30,101 bases of DNA from M3007 sp046160345 (lineage in GTDB: Bacteria; Bacteroidota; Bacteroidia; Chitinophagales; Saprospiraceae). The stretch covers positions 1 to 30,101 of the forward strand of contig JBJXGO010000020.1 in the NCBI GenBank assembly GCA_046160345.1, given 5' to 3'. The notes under the pieces were generated by a model. The model was not told the origin of the DNA. It did no database searches and worked only from the letters and a program-made list of their open reading frames with translations. Below, one piece after another: positions 22,629-30,101 of this stretch. The translations under genes and the position numbers were made by a program. Position 1 is the first letter of the stretch. Every line of letters starts with the position of its first letter.

Positions 22629-24053
22629 ATGAAAGTAAAATTCTGCGGCGCAGCACGCGAGGTCACCGGCTCCTGTCACCTGCTTACCCTCGATAACGGT
22701 TACAAGATCTTACTCGACTGTGGCTTGTACCAGGGCGAAGACGATGATGGTAGGGAAGGCGAGGGCAACCCCATCACCGGTTTCAATGAAAAATGGCTTT
22801 TCGACCCTAAAGAGATTGATTGCCTGATAATTAGTCACGCCCATATTGACCATACTGGCAGGGTGCCTAAATTGGTAGCCGACGGTTTTAGCGGCAAAAT
22901 ATACGCCACGCATGCCACCCGCGACCTCTGCGCGCTTATGCTTTTAGACAGCGCAAAAATTCAGGAAAGCGACGCGGAATATCACAACCGAAAGTATCGA
23001 AAAGATGGCCAACCTGCGAAGGAGCCACTCTATACCCTCAACGATGCGCAACAGGTAATGCGGCAATTTGCCAGCTTCAACTACGAACAATGGTTTCATA
23101 TTCATCAGGATGTGCGGGTGCTTTTTCGTGATGCAGGCCATATACTCGGCAGCGCATCCGTCACGCTCGAAATTAAGGAAGGTGAAAAAACAACCCGCTT
23201 TGGCTTTTCGGGCGATATCGGCCGACCCAACCGCCCTATCCTCGAAGACCCTGTGCAAATGCCCGAACTGGATTACCTTATTTGTGAAAGCACTTATGGC
23301 GACCGGCAACATGAATCTCCACCTACCGAAACGAACCATTTTTTAAACATTGTCCGAAATACCTGTGTGGAAAAGAAAGGCCGGGTGATTATTCCAGCAT
23401 TCTCCGTCGGGCGAACACAGGAAATTGTGTACATGCTCGACAAACTCCAACACGCTGGCAAGTTGCCCCAAGTGCCGGTTTATGTGGACAGTCCGCTTTC
23501 CGTCAACGCCACCGAGGTGTTTATCAATCATCCCGAATGCTTTGATCCTGAGATTCACCGATACATGACCGAAAATGACAACCCATTCGGTTTCAATGGT
23601 TTAATTTATGTCAGGGATACTGAAGACTCTAAAAAAATCAACGACTCGTCCGAACCCTGCATCATCATTTCGTCCTCTGGCATGATGAACGCTGGCCGTA
23701 TCAGACACCATATTGCGAACAATATTGAAGACCCGCGAAACACCGTTCTGATAGTGGGCTATTGCTCGCCCAATACGCTCGGCGGGCAACTTCGGGCAGG
23801 GGCAAAAAGCATCCATTTGTTTGGCAAAAAACTTGATGTTAACGCCGAAATTGAAACCATGGATTCCTTCTCTGCACACGGCGATCAGGTTGAAATGTTG
23901 GAAGTGATAGCTAACCAAAAGTTGTCCGTAAAAAAGATTTGGCTGGTGCACGGCACCCTCGAGCGGCAGGAAAAATGGCGGGAATATTTAATGGGGAATG
24001 ATTTTAAGGATGTGAAGATACCGAGTTTAGGTGAAGAGGAGGTGTTCGAATGA
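22629..24053 (+). CDS. MBL-fold beta-CASP RNase-like protein (CPSF/Ysh1-type)
   Basis: The frame is open from a GTG at 22512, but the ATG at 22629 begins exactly at the fold (MKVKFCGAAREVTGSCHLL) and is preferred, giving 474 residues. Metallo-beta-lactamase motifs: HAHIDHTG at 70-77, H171 in AGHILGSA, D196 in SGDIGRP. The beta-CASP insertion holds CESTYGDR, IPAFSVGRTQE and YVDSPLS, followed by SSSGMMNAGRIRHH, the RNA-specificity region with DSFSAHGDQ, and WLVHG (H441). These residues bind two zinc ions and mark endo- or exonucleases acting on RNA, the bacterial relatives of the 3'-end mRNA processing factor. The following gene overlaps it by 4 bp, so translation is probably coupled. The RNA target is unknown. 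Confidence 0.9.
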   Translation: MKVKFCGAAREVTGSCHLLTLDNGYKILLDCGLYQGEDDDGREGEGNPITGFNEKWLFDPKEIDCLIISHAHIDHTGRVPKLVADGFSGKIYATHATRDLCALMLLDSAKIQESDAEYHNRKYRKDGQPAKEPLYTLNDAQQVMRQFASFNYEQWFHIHQDVRVLFRDAGHILGSASVTLEIKEGEKTTRFGFSGDIGRPNRPILEDPVQMPELDYLICESTYGDRQHESPPTETNHFLNIVRNTCVEKKGRVIIPAFSVGRTQEIVYMLDKLQHAGKLPQVPVYVDSPLSVNATEVFINHPECFDPEIHRYMTENDNPFGFNGLIYVRDTEDSKKINDSSEPCIIISSSGMMNAGRIRHHIANNIEDPRNTVLIVGYCSPNTLGGQLRAGAKSIHLFGKKLDVNAEIETMDSFSAHGDQVEMLEVIANQKLSVKKIWLVHGTLERQEKWREYLMGNDFKDVKIPSLGEEEVFE

Positions 24054-25258
24054 CACCCCGCAAAAAAATCTTCAACGACCCGGTTTACGGCTTTGTATCC
24101 GTGCCGCATGGTATTTTACTGGATCTGATTGACCATCCCTACTTCCAGCGGCTTCGACGTATCCGTCAACTAGGACTTACTTCGTACGTGTATCCCGGGG
24201 CTTTGCATACCCGGTTTCACCATGCTCTGGGTGCCTTGCACCTTATGCAACAAGCCATTGAAACCCTGGGTAGTAAAGGAACGGAGATCACCGCAGAAGA
24301 AGCCGAAGGCGCTTGTATCGCCATCCTGTTGCACGATATCGGGCATGGCCCATTCTCCCACGCACTTGAACATATCCTGGCCGACATGCATCACGAAGAT
24401 CTGTCGAGTCTTTTCATGGAAGACCTCAATCGGCAATTTGGTGGTCAATTGGATTTGGCGATCAGAATTTTTCGCAACAATTATCCCAAAAATTTTCTAC
24501 ACCAACTCGTTACGGGCCAACTCGATATGGACCGACTGGACTATCTCAACCGCGATAGCTTTTTTACGGGAGTAAGCGAAGGTGTGATCAGCTATGATCG
24601 AATAATCAAAATGCTTGATGTACATGAAGGCGAACTGGTCGTGGAGGAAAAAGGAATTTACAGCATCGAGAAATTTCTCATTGCGCGACGCCTGATGTAT
24701 TGGCAGGTCTATCTGCATAAAACGGGCGTATCTGCAGAAAAAATGCTTATCCACACCTTGTCCCGTGCCCGCGAACTCTTCCTGGAAGGGGAAGACCTGG
24801 AAATGCCGCGCCATTTGGGCTGGTTCTTTGATTGGAAACCCGACGACCATACAGAACCAGCAGAATTGCTTGCTCATTTTGCCGGCCTGGACGATCATGA
24901 TGTGGCAGCAGCTATAAAATATTGGTCCGATGCAAGTGACTTTACGCTTTCGTTCCTGTCCAAAGGACTATTGGACCGCAAATTATTCCGTTTGGAATGG
25001 CATGCTGCGCCAATCAACACTGACTATGTTCGGGGCATTCAACAAAAGATAGCAGTAATATTGGGCGAAAAAGCCATTTTGGACCACCTGGTTTATACAG
25101 GCTCAGAAAGCAACCGGGCTTACGACGATTCCAAAGAGCAAATAAAAATTCTTTTCAAAAACGGGGCAGTATTGCCAATTGGTCAATGTTCCGATGTACC
25201 CCTTTACACTCAACTGGTTACAAAACATTTTATCTGCTATCCTAAGGTTTTACCCTAA
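24050..25258 (+). CDS. HD-domain phosphohydrolase (dGTPase/SAMHD1-like, COG1078 type)
   Basis: 402 residues; its ATG overlaps the upstream stop in ATGA. The N-terminus KKIFNDPVYGFVSVP and YPGALHTRFHHALGALHLM are typical of the family. Metal ligands are the His of HTRFHH, the HD pair in LLHDIGHGPFSHALEH (H95, D96), and D161 in LDMDRLDYLNRDS. Members hydrolyse dNTPs to nucleosides plus triphosphate, or related phosphoesters; some restrict phage by depleting dNTPs, but most are housekeeping. Coupling to a beta-CASP nuclease hints at a joint role in nucleic-acid or nucleotide turnover. The C-terminal 150 residues have no recognised domain. The next gene has its own promoter element. Confidence 0.88.
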   Translation: MTPRKKIFNDPVYGFVSVPHGILLDLIDHPYFQRLRRIRQLGLTSYVYPGALHTRFHHALGALHLMQQAIETLGSKGTEITAEEAEGACIAILLHDIGHGPFSHALEHILADMHHEDLSSLFMEDLNRQFGGQLDLAIRIFRNNYPKNFLHQLVTGQLDMDRLDYLNRDSFFTGVSEGVISYDRIIKMLDVHEGELVVEEKGIYSIEKFLIARRLMYWQVYLHKTGVSAEKMLIHTLSRARELFLEGEDLEMPRHLGWFFDWKPDDHTEPAELLAHFAGLDDHDVAAAIKYWSDASDFTLSFLSKGLLDRKLFRLEWHAAPINTDYVRGIQQKIAVILGEKAILDHLVYTGSESNRAYDDSKEQIKILFKNGAVLPIGQCSDVPLYTQLVTKHFICYPKVLP

Positions 25259-25318
25259 TAACTGCTTCAATTAACCAAGATTTTATGACAAATAGAGTGC
25301 GTTTTTGGAGAGATTCCT

Positions 25319-25326
25319 TACATTTG
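25319..25326 (+). promoter_or_regulatory. Bacteroidota -7 promoter element (TACATTTG)
   Basis: TACATTTG matches the -7 consensus TAnnTTTG exactly and lies 62 bp before the ATG of the following secreted repeat protein. It also rules out the upstream TTG at 25305 as a start codon. No clear -33 TTTG at normal spacing was found. Confidence 0.5.
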
Positions 25327-25388
25327 CGCACTTTCCTCCAAGACAAACAAAATCAAACATTTACATAATTAACCAACTCATTCTCATT

Positions 25389-26765
25389 ATGGGAAAAATA
25401 AATTTCCTCCTTTCTTTCTTACTCCTTGGCTTTTCATTTGCGGTCAATGCCCAAGATGCCCCGCCTAATGCCCAACCGGGCAAGTGTTATGCCAAATGCC
25501 TTATTGCAGATCAATATGAAACGGTTACTGAACAGGTTGTAACCAAGCCGGCTGGAAAACGCACCATCGCCGTGCCTGCAGTATATGAAAACAAAACCGA
25601 AACCGTCACCGTAAAAGCCGCCAGCAAGCGCATTATTACCGTTGCTGCCGTTTATGGGACCGAATCTGAAAAGATGGTGGTAAAAGCAGCCAGCAAGCGT
25701 ATTGTGACTGTACCTGCTGCATATGAAACCATCGAAGAGCGTGTACAAACCAAACCAGAATCAAAGCGCCTTATTGCTGTTCCTGCCGAATATGAAACTG
25801 TAACCGAGCGTGTTCAAACAAAGGCAGAAGGCAAGCGCCTGATCGAAGTTCCCGCTGTTTATGAAACCGTAACTGAATCGTACGTAACGGAGCCGGCGTA
25901 TACTAAAATTGATGTGCTTCAGCCTCGTTTCGAAACCGTGACCGAGCGCATCGAAACCAAGCCGGCATCCACGAAATGGGTGAAAAAACGCGCCGATGCG
26001 AACTGTCTCAGCGCCAACCCAGACGATTGTCTCGTGTGGTGTCTGGTAGAAACGCCTGCCGAGTATCAAACCATTACCAAGCGTGTCAACAAAGGTTGTG
26101 ATGGTTCTGGCGTTGCAGATGCGGGTTGCACTAAAACTACTGAGGTGCCCGCCAAAATGGGCAACCGCAGCGTGCGCAAAGTAAAAACCCCTGCCACTAC
26201 CCGCGAAGAAATCATCCCTGCCGACTTCAAAACGCTGACGGTGCGCAAGGTGAAAACCGCTGCAACTACCCGCGAAGAGATAATTCCTGCCGAATACGCT
26301 ACGGTAAAAAAGCAAGTCATAAAAACACCTGCTACTACCCGCGAAGAAGTTATTCCAGAAGAATATGCCATGGTTGCCAAACAGGTGGTGAAATCACCTG
26401 CTACCACCCGCGAAGAGGAGATACCTGCTGTAACTCAAACAATTACTACCCGTGTGGTGAAAACGCCTGCTACTACACGCACAGAAGATATTCCTGCTGA
26501 AACGGCAACTGTAACCAAGCGCAAATTGGTTAAGCCCGGAGGCTTTACTGAGTGGCGTGAAGTACTTTGCGGTGAAAAAGTGACCGGTTACACTATCCGC
26601 CAAATCCAGGCCGCGCTCATCAAAGCTGGCTACGAGCCAGGCCCGACCGACAATATCATGGGCGTGCGCACCAAGGCTGCTCTGACAAAGTTCCAAAAAG
26701 ACAAGAACCTTCCTGTAGGCAATCTCGATTTGGAAACTTTGAAAGCACTAGGGGTGAATTATTGA
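25389..26765 (+). CDS. Secreted repeat protein with C-terminal peptidoglycan-binding domain
   Basis: 458 residues from the ATG at 25389, chosen because it begins a clean signal peptide (MGKINFLLSFLLLGFSFAVN, cleavage after N-A). Residues about 40-225 are some seven diverged units of about 22 residues of the pattern YETVTERVQTKPESKRLIAV. A cysteine-containing insert (CLSANPDDCLVWC and CDGSG) follows. Then come five to six units with TPATTREEIIPAEY. The last 59 residues (GYTIRQIQAALIKAGYEP, VRTKAALTKFQKD) are a PG_binding_1 three-helix domain. The repeats are rich in V, T, K, E and P in alternating patterns, suggesting an extended beta structure. Likely it anchors to the cell wall in the periplasm and spans to a partner or the outer membrane; that role is inferred. 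A strong terminator follows directly. Confidence 0.85.
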   Translation: MGKINFLLSFLLLGFSFAVNAQDAPPNAQPGKCYAKCLIADQYETVTEQVVTKPAGKRTIAVPAVYENKTETVTVKAASKRIITVAAVYGTESEKMVVKAASKRIVTVPAAYETIEERVQTKPESKRLIAVPAEYETVTERVQTKAEGKRLIEVPAVYETVTESYVTEPAYTKIDVLQPRFETVTERIETKPASTKWVKKRADANCLSANPDDCLVWCLVETPAEYQTITKRVNKGCDGSGVADAGCTKTTEVPAKMGNRSVRKVKTPATTREEIIPADFKTLTVRKVKTAATTREEIIPAEYATVKKQVIKTPATTREEVIPEEYAMVAKQVVKSPATTREEEIPAVTQTITTRVVKTPATTRTEDIPAETATVTKRKLVKPGGFTEWREVLCGEKVTGYTIRQIQAALIKAGYEPGPTDNIMGVRTKAALTKFQKDKNLPVGNLDLETLKALGVNY

Positions 26766-26787
26766 GTTCCTCCTAAAATTTTTGAGT

Positions 26788-26826
26788 AAAAAAGCCCTGT
26801 ATCGCCTTTGCAATACAGGGCTTTTT
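26788..26826 (+). terminator. Rho-independent terminator of the peptidoglycan-binding protein gene
   Basis: Stem AAAGCCCTGTAT (26791-26802) and ATACAGGGCTTT (26813-26824), 10-base loop, five Ts at the end and an A-tract in front, so it can act in both directions. It begins 23 bp after the stop codon. The motif CTGAACACTCCC starts right behind it at 26827. Confidence 0.93.
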
Positions 26827-26897
26827 CTGAACACTCCCCTTTTTTACTGCCCTGGGCCACCAAATTTGGTTTTCTTTTTGTTAAGTATGGCTGACGG

Positions 26898-26950
26898 TTT
26901 GGCAGTTAGGCAAATTATTTAAAAACTTTGCACGGTTTTTGAACGTTCAT
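26898..26950 (+). promoter_or_regulatory. Putative Bacteroidota promoter and conserved leader motif
   Basis: A -33-like TTTG (26898-26901), a 21-bp spacer, and AAACTTTG (26923-26930) near the -7 consensus TAnnTTTG. Four bases later GTTTTTGAACGTTCAT (26935-26950) follows. This last string matches the leader of the DsbD operon at 15 of 16 positions. It lies 63 bp before the start of the next gene. Confidence 0.5.
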
Positions 26951-27012
26951 GAGGAACACCTCTAACCATACCTTTTTTAGCCTCATCAATCCAAATTTAC
27001 TCCTACACAAAC

Positions 27013-27321
27013 ATGGACAATAACCTGAATCAATATATGGTGGACTTTACATTGCCCGCCGAGCTTCCCGAAGAATTTGTCAATAAAATCCCGCAACAAC
27101 GCAACCTGGTCAACCGGCTTCTTACCGAAGGAAAAATCCTAAACTACGCCCTTTCGCTGGAAAACTCCAAACTCTGGGTGGTATTTGCGGCACAATCCGA
27201 AGCTGAGCTGATGGAAATGGTTCATCGCCTGCCCCTTACCCGATACATGAAGGTGCGAGTGAACGAGCTTACTTTTTACAATTCAGTAAATGCTTACGTG
27301 CCGGCGTTTTCGGTGAATTGA
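27013..27321 (+). CDS. Small muconolactone-isomerase-like protein
   Basis: 102 residues, cytoplasmic, no signal peptide. The pattern QYMVDFTLPAELPEEFVNKI, then NRLLTEGKILNYALSLENSK, LWVVFAAQSEAELMEMVHRL and PLTRYMKVRVNELTFY fits the compact dimeric alpha+beta barrel of the muconolactone delta-isomerase/YciI-like group: strand, helix, strand, strand, helix, strand. No aromatic catabolism genes adjoin it, so the enzymatic name should not be taken literally; a small regulatory or stress role is equally possible. Complete gene with its own promoter-like region and strong terminator, apparently monocistronic. Confidence 0.75.
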   Translation: MDNNLNQYMVDFTLPAELPEEFVNKIPQQRNLVNRLLTEGKILNYALSLENSKLWVVFAAQSEAELMEMVHRLPLTRYMKVRVNELTFYNSVNAYVPAFSVN

Positions 27322-27350
27322 TTTGGGAACATTGGACTGAGCGTAAATAC

Positions 27351-27396
27351 CAAGAGCCGCTTTGGATTTTAATGATCCGAAGCGGCTCTTGTTTTT
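27351..27396 (+). terminator. Rho-independent terminator of the small isomerase-like gene
   Basis: Stem CAAGAGCCGCTT (27351-27362) and AAGCGGCTCTTG (27380-27391), lengthened inside by GGAT/ATCC, followed by TTTTT. It starts 29 bp after the stop codon at 27321. Confidence 0.92.
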
Positions 27397-27495
27397 CAAA
27401 AATCAAACAAAAACCCGACCTGCGGCTTTGAACCGTAGGGCAGGTAGTAACTGGTGGAGCGTTGAACATTAATTACGGGAGTGCTAAGAAATGAG

Positions 27496-27548
27496 TGGCA
27501 CACCTAAACCAGCGTATTGAAAATCAATGTGGTAGTCAAGGTGTGCCA
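27496..27548. repeat. Long-loop hairpin downstream of the OmpA-type gene
   Basis: Outer arms TGGCACACCT (27496-27505) and AGGTGTGCCA (27539-27548) with an inner ATTGA-AAA-TCAAT hairpin in the loop. It lies 44 bp beyond the stop of the minus-strand OmpA gene, so it would be in that gene's 3' RNA; there is no T-tract, so termination is uncertain. The rest of 27397-27592 holds no gene. Confidence 0.5.
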
Positions 27549-27592
27549 CACTTTTCTGTCCTACCCTGCATTCGTGCAATTCGTGGCAAAGC

Positions 27593-29713
27593 TCAAATGT
27601 TCAACTTCTTCAGTTCCTCTTTCAAATCGCGCAGCGGAAGGCTGCGATAGTCCATGCCGGGCAAGGCTGAGTCGCCCACCTTTATGTCGCGTTGGGCATA
27701 CTGCGGCATCCCGTCTTTGATTTTGATGGCGACTATTGTGATTTTTTTGCCTTTGGGCAAACCATTGGCGGCGTAGGTTCCTTCAGAATTCCGATAAAAA
27801 GGCAACATCGCGTTGATATCTTTACAAACGGCATAAAGCGTGGCATCTTCTGATTCTTTTACCAGCACCTGCATCTTTTCAGCAGGGTCATCGTAGAATC
27901 GGTCGCAGTTTATCCAGCCGAGTTTGCTCACGGTGGCAACATACCCTTTTAAAGCATAATCAAGTTGTTCGGGTGATTTGGAAACAAGCAACGTTCTTTC
28001 CTTTATTTCTGTTTGGAGGCTGTCTGAAATAGATTTTATTCCAGTAGTTAAGAGCATTCGGCTCATAATGCGGCTCGTGGTATCCGTTGGGAGCGAATGA
28101 TAGGCTCTCGAGTTGACATACCTGAAATCCTTGTAGGTATCTATTGTTTTTGTACCGATAATGCTCTCATACAAGTTTACTGTTTCTTGCTTGTTCTTCT
28201 TGGTCCTGTCAGAAAAGCCTCCGCTCAACATCATAAACTCGGTTTGTTGATCTGCTGCATCATCCACGGCCCAATATAGGCTGCTGTAAGTTTCGTATTG
28301 CTGAATGGTTTTTGCTTTCGCTTTCAAGGCCTTTGCCAAGCCTTTAGAATACAAATGAAGGCGCATTTCGCGCTGATAAAGCAAGATGGCTTCCAGGCGG
28401 GTTTGAAGTTGATACTCCCAGGCACGGTGATCCTCCACATAACGGACCTGGGCTTTTTTATGCCCTTCCAAATTGCGCTTGTAGCGCTTGTCCAGATCAA
28501 GGTACTTGATCGAGTCACGCACATAATTGGCCATTTGCGTGTTATAATATTTCTTTGCTTTTTTCAGCTCCTTTTTGCTCATGCGGACCATTTCGCCGCT
28601 TCCGCCTCCAAACATATATTGAACCTTGTTCCATTCAGGCTTTCTGGGCGGGCGGGGCTGATAAGGTTCAGCAGAAATTTTAGGCTCAGGCGGCATTTGG
28701 CCTACAAATACTGGCAATGAAGGCTTTGGGTATTCTGGCACCTTAATAGAAGCAATACGCTTTTCTAAAGCTGGATCAATGGTAAGCTCTACACGGGCAG
28801 GACGCAATGTTTTGCGGAATTTTTGTCCGGCAGGTTTCCAATCAACGCTTCCACTAGCCACGGGCTGAGCATAAAACAGCTCCATAGTTGGGTCAAAATT
28901 CCCGCCGTTTGGAATAGAAACGGTAATTGTCATACCATCCGCCAAACGGAGTTCTTTGCCCGCTGATTGAGCATTAATGCTCAGCATCCCGCCTGTCTGC
29001 AAAACGCGGCCGTCGCTGGTGGTGGTAAGATTGTGCAATATAAAATCAGAAGGGTCATAAGCCTCTTGGAGGATGATGTCAACTTCTGCGGTAGGCGCTG
29101 TGCCGTCCTCAAAAACAAAAGCGTTGGCTGGCACTACAAGGAGGGTGCCTTTGGCTGAACGCAGGGTTTGTTCCTGACCGGACTTACACTTCAACACCTG
29201 TTCGGTATTGGCTGAAAGCCGGTCCTGCAAAGCCTCGATATCATTGAAAAAGAAAGCATTGATGCCCACATCCACACGACGGCTTTTTTGTCGGCCGAGT
29301 TCGGTGGGGCCGGCAGCTTTTCTTTCGCCCCAGTTCTGAACCGAGGTTTTGTCGGCAATCAGGCCTTTAGCCGCGAGGTAGTTCTGTACCGAAGCAGCCC
29401 GATCTGCAGCCAGGCGAAGGTTGTGCTGTTCTGTGCCACGATCGTCTGTAAAGGCTTCTATATTAACTTGATAATCAGGGGCTTTTAACAAGGCTGGGGC
29501 AAGCGCGTCAAGGGTTTGGCGGGCTTCAGGCGAGAGCTCAGATTGGTCTGTTTCAAAAAAAATCGAGGCGGTGGAGGTGTTGCCCTCCTTCGCCTGGTCG
29601 AGTCCTCCAGACCAATTGTCGGCAACCGAGAAGGCTATGGCGGGTAAAGGGGTTTGTGCAGAAATAATTGTGCTCGCAAAAAGGAGCATGGCGAGGAGAA
29701 AGTTTTTATTCAT
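27593..29713 (-). CDS. Secreted OmpA-family protein with large C-terminal extension
   Basis: 706 residues. Signal peptide MNKNFLLAMLLFASTIISAQ. Unusually, the OmpA peptidoglycan-binding domain is N-terminal (about 48-152: IFFETDQSELSPEA, EAFTDDRGTEQHNLRLAADRA, GRQKSRRVDVG). A beta-rich domain follows (about 175-320, GTLLVVPANAFVFEDGTAP and DPSDFILHNLTTTSDGRVLQT), then a proline-rich hinge (about 330-365), a basic glycine patch (YMFGGGSGEMVRMSKKELKK), a coiled-coil-like charged stretch (about 375-480) and a C-terminal domain (about 560-706). In Bacteroidota such proteins sit in the envelope; this one may bind the cell wall through OmpA and present the rest to the periplasm or surface. Specific function not recognised. 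Divergent from the vsr gene. Confidence 0.83.
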   Translation of the reverse strand: MNKNFLLAMLLFASTIISAQTPLPAIAFSVADNWSGGLDQAKEGNTSTASIFFETDQSELSPEARQTLDALAPALLKAPDYQVNIEAFTDDRGTEQHNLRLAADRAASVQNYLAAKGLIADKTSVQNWGERKAAGPTELGRQKSRRVDVGINAFFFNDIEALQDRLSANTEQVLKCKSGQEQTLRSAKGTLLVVPANAFVFEDGTAPTAEVDIILQEAYDPSDFILHNLTTTSDGRVLQTGGMLSINAQSAGKELRLADGMTITVSIPNGGNFDPTMELFYAQPVASGSVDWKPAGQKFRKTLRPARVELTIDPALEKRIASIKVPEYPKPSLPVFVGQMPPEPKISAEPYQPRPPRKPEWNKVQYMFGGGSGEMVRMSKKELKKAKKYYNTQMANYVRDSIKYLDLDKRYKRNLEGHKKAQVRYVEDHRAWEYQLQTRLEAILLYQREMRLHLYSKGLAKALKAKAKTIQQYETYSSLYWAVDDAADQQTEFMMLSGGFSDRTKKNKQETVNLYESIIGTKTIDTYKDFRYVNSRAYHSLPTDTTSRIMSRMLLTTGIKSISDSLQTEIKERTLLVSKSPEQLDYALKGYVATVSKLGWINCDRFYDDPAEKMQVLVKESEDATLYAVCKDINAMLPFYRNSEGTYAANGLPKGKKITIVAIKIKDGMPQYAQRDIKVGDSALPGMDYRSLPLRDLKEELKKLNI

Positions 29714-29824
29714 GCGGAATAATTGGAAAGAATGTTGGTGAGTTGTTCTAAAACCGCATTAAAAGGTATATATATGAAGAATTATTGTGCGAACGATTTT
29801 TTTAGCACTTGAATACTTGAATCC

Positions 29825-29887
29825 ATGGAGGTTTTTGAAAAGCATCAAGTGCTCCAGCGTACATTTGACCTGTGGCTTACCAAGTAG
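29825..29887 (+). other. Possible 20-codon leader ORF overlapping vsr
   Basis: ATG at 29825 opens a 20-codon frame (MEVFEKHQVLQRTFDLWLTK) that ends in TAG at 29885-29887, overlapping the presumed GTG start of the endonuclease by 16 bp in another frame. It could be a translationally coupled leader peptide, or chance. Direct repeats ACTTGAAT-ACTTGAAT lie just upstream (29807-29822). Confidence 0.25.
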
Positions 29888-30101
29888 CAATAGAAAAGAT
29901 CAAAGTTCCCCGCTTCGAGGAATCTGCGGGATTTTACACTACTGAAAAGGTGTCGCGGCTGATGCAAAAAATCCGCACAGCCAACACCCAGCCAGAGCTG
30001 GCATTCCGCAAAGCTTTGTGGCATGCGGGGCATCGTTACCGTCGAAATTACAAAGGGGCTCCGGGTCGGCCCGACATTGCTTTCCTGCGCTGGCGAATCG
30101 C
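29872..30101 (+). CDS. vsr: Very short patch repair endonuclease (Vsr), N-terminal part
   Basis: The frame runs off the right end, so only about 76 residues are seen. They read KIKVPRFEESAGFYTTEKVS, then RLMQKIRTANTQPELAFRKA and HRYRRNYKGAPGRPDIAFLR. This is the Vsr pattern: S-x-x-M-x-x-I-x-x-x-N-T-x-P-E at the start, R-Y-R, then G-x-P-D with the metal-binding Asp. Vsr nicks next to T:G mismatches that arise by deamination of 5-methylcytosine, and is usually paired with a cytosine methyltransferase; that partner is not to the left and may follow to the right. The start is the GTG at 29872, since a stop occurs at 29866-29868; the ATG at 29956 would cut conserved residues. Confidence 0.82.
   Translation, partial: MAYQVAIEKIKVPRFEESAGFYTTEKVSRLMQKIRTANTQPELAFRKALWHAGHRYRRNYKGAPGRPDIAFLRWRI

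Overview
The window looks like a chromosomal segment of a Bacteroidota bacterium, probably of the Saprospiria type. This rests on the gene families present (a GluP-like FHS sugar permease, 800-residue FtsX/MacB-type permease paralogs ending in NPVKSLRSE, secreted OmpA and repeat proteins with short signal peptides), on the scarcity of Shine-Dalgarno sequences, and on promoter-like elements of the TAnnTTTG type. No rRNA, tRNA, CRISPR array, transposase or integrase was recognised.

Layout. Positions 1-2300 are defence-flavoured: the last 57 codons of a PIN-domain protein (+) face a NACHT NTPase (-) whose C-terminus is encoded by an in-frame 6/12-bp tandem repeat. Then come a sugar permease (2320-3591) and an exported thiol-redox pair (3981-6670): a free-standing DsbD alpha domain followed by a complete DsbD carrying a near copy of that domain. 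Positions 7003-22381 are an ABC-transporter block: one FtsX/MacB-like permease on +, facing a minus-strand operon that reads membrane-fusion protein, ATPase A, ATPase B and four more permeases. Operon spacers carry short tandem repeats. Both transcription units have a TGTCCGA/TCGGACA inverted repeat 105-140 bp before their first gene, which suggests joint regulation. No outer-membrane TolC-type partner or regulator gene is in view.

Positions 22629-25258 hold two overlapping housekeeping-type genes, a beta-CASP metallo-beta-lactamase RNase-like protein and an HD phosphohydrolase of the dGTPase/SAMHD1 group. Then follow a secreted repeat protein with a C-terminal peptidoglycan-binding domain (25389-26765, with a strong terminator), a small muconolactone-isomerase-like protein (27013-27321, with a strong terminator), and a minus-strand 706-residue secreted protein with an N-terminal OmpA domain (27593-29713). 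The right edge cuts a Vsr-type endonuclease gene (29872 onward), so the window both begins and ends next to possible defence or DNA-maintenance loci.

The best candidates for something not routinely described are the repeat-encoded C-terminus of the NACHT protein, the paired palindromes in front of the two ABC units, a 12-base motif (CTGAACACTCCC) found four times between genes, always in the same orientation, and the hairpin-forming minisatellite spacers inside the permease operon. All functional statements come from reading the sequence; no database search was run.
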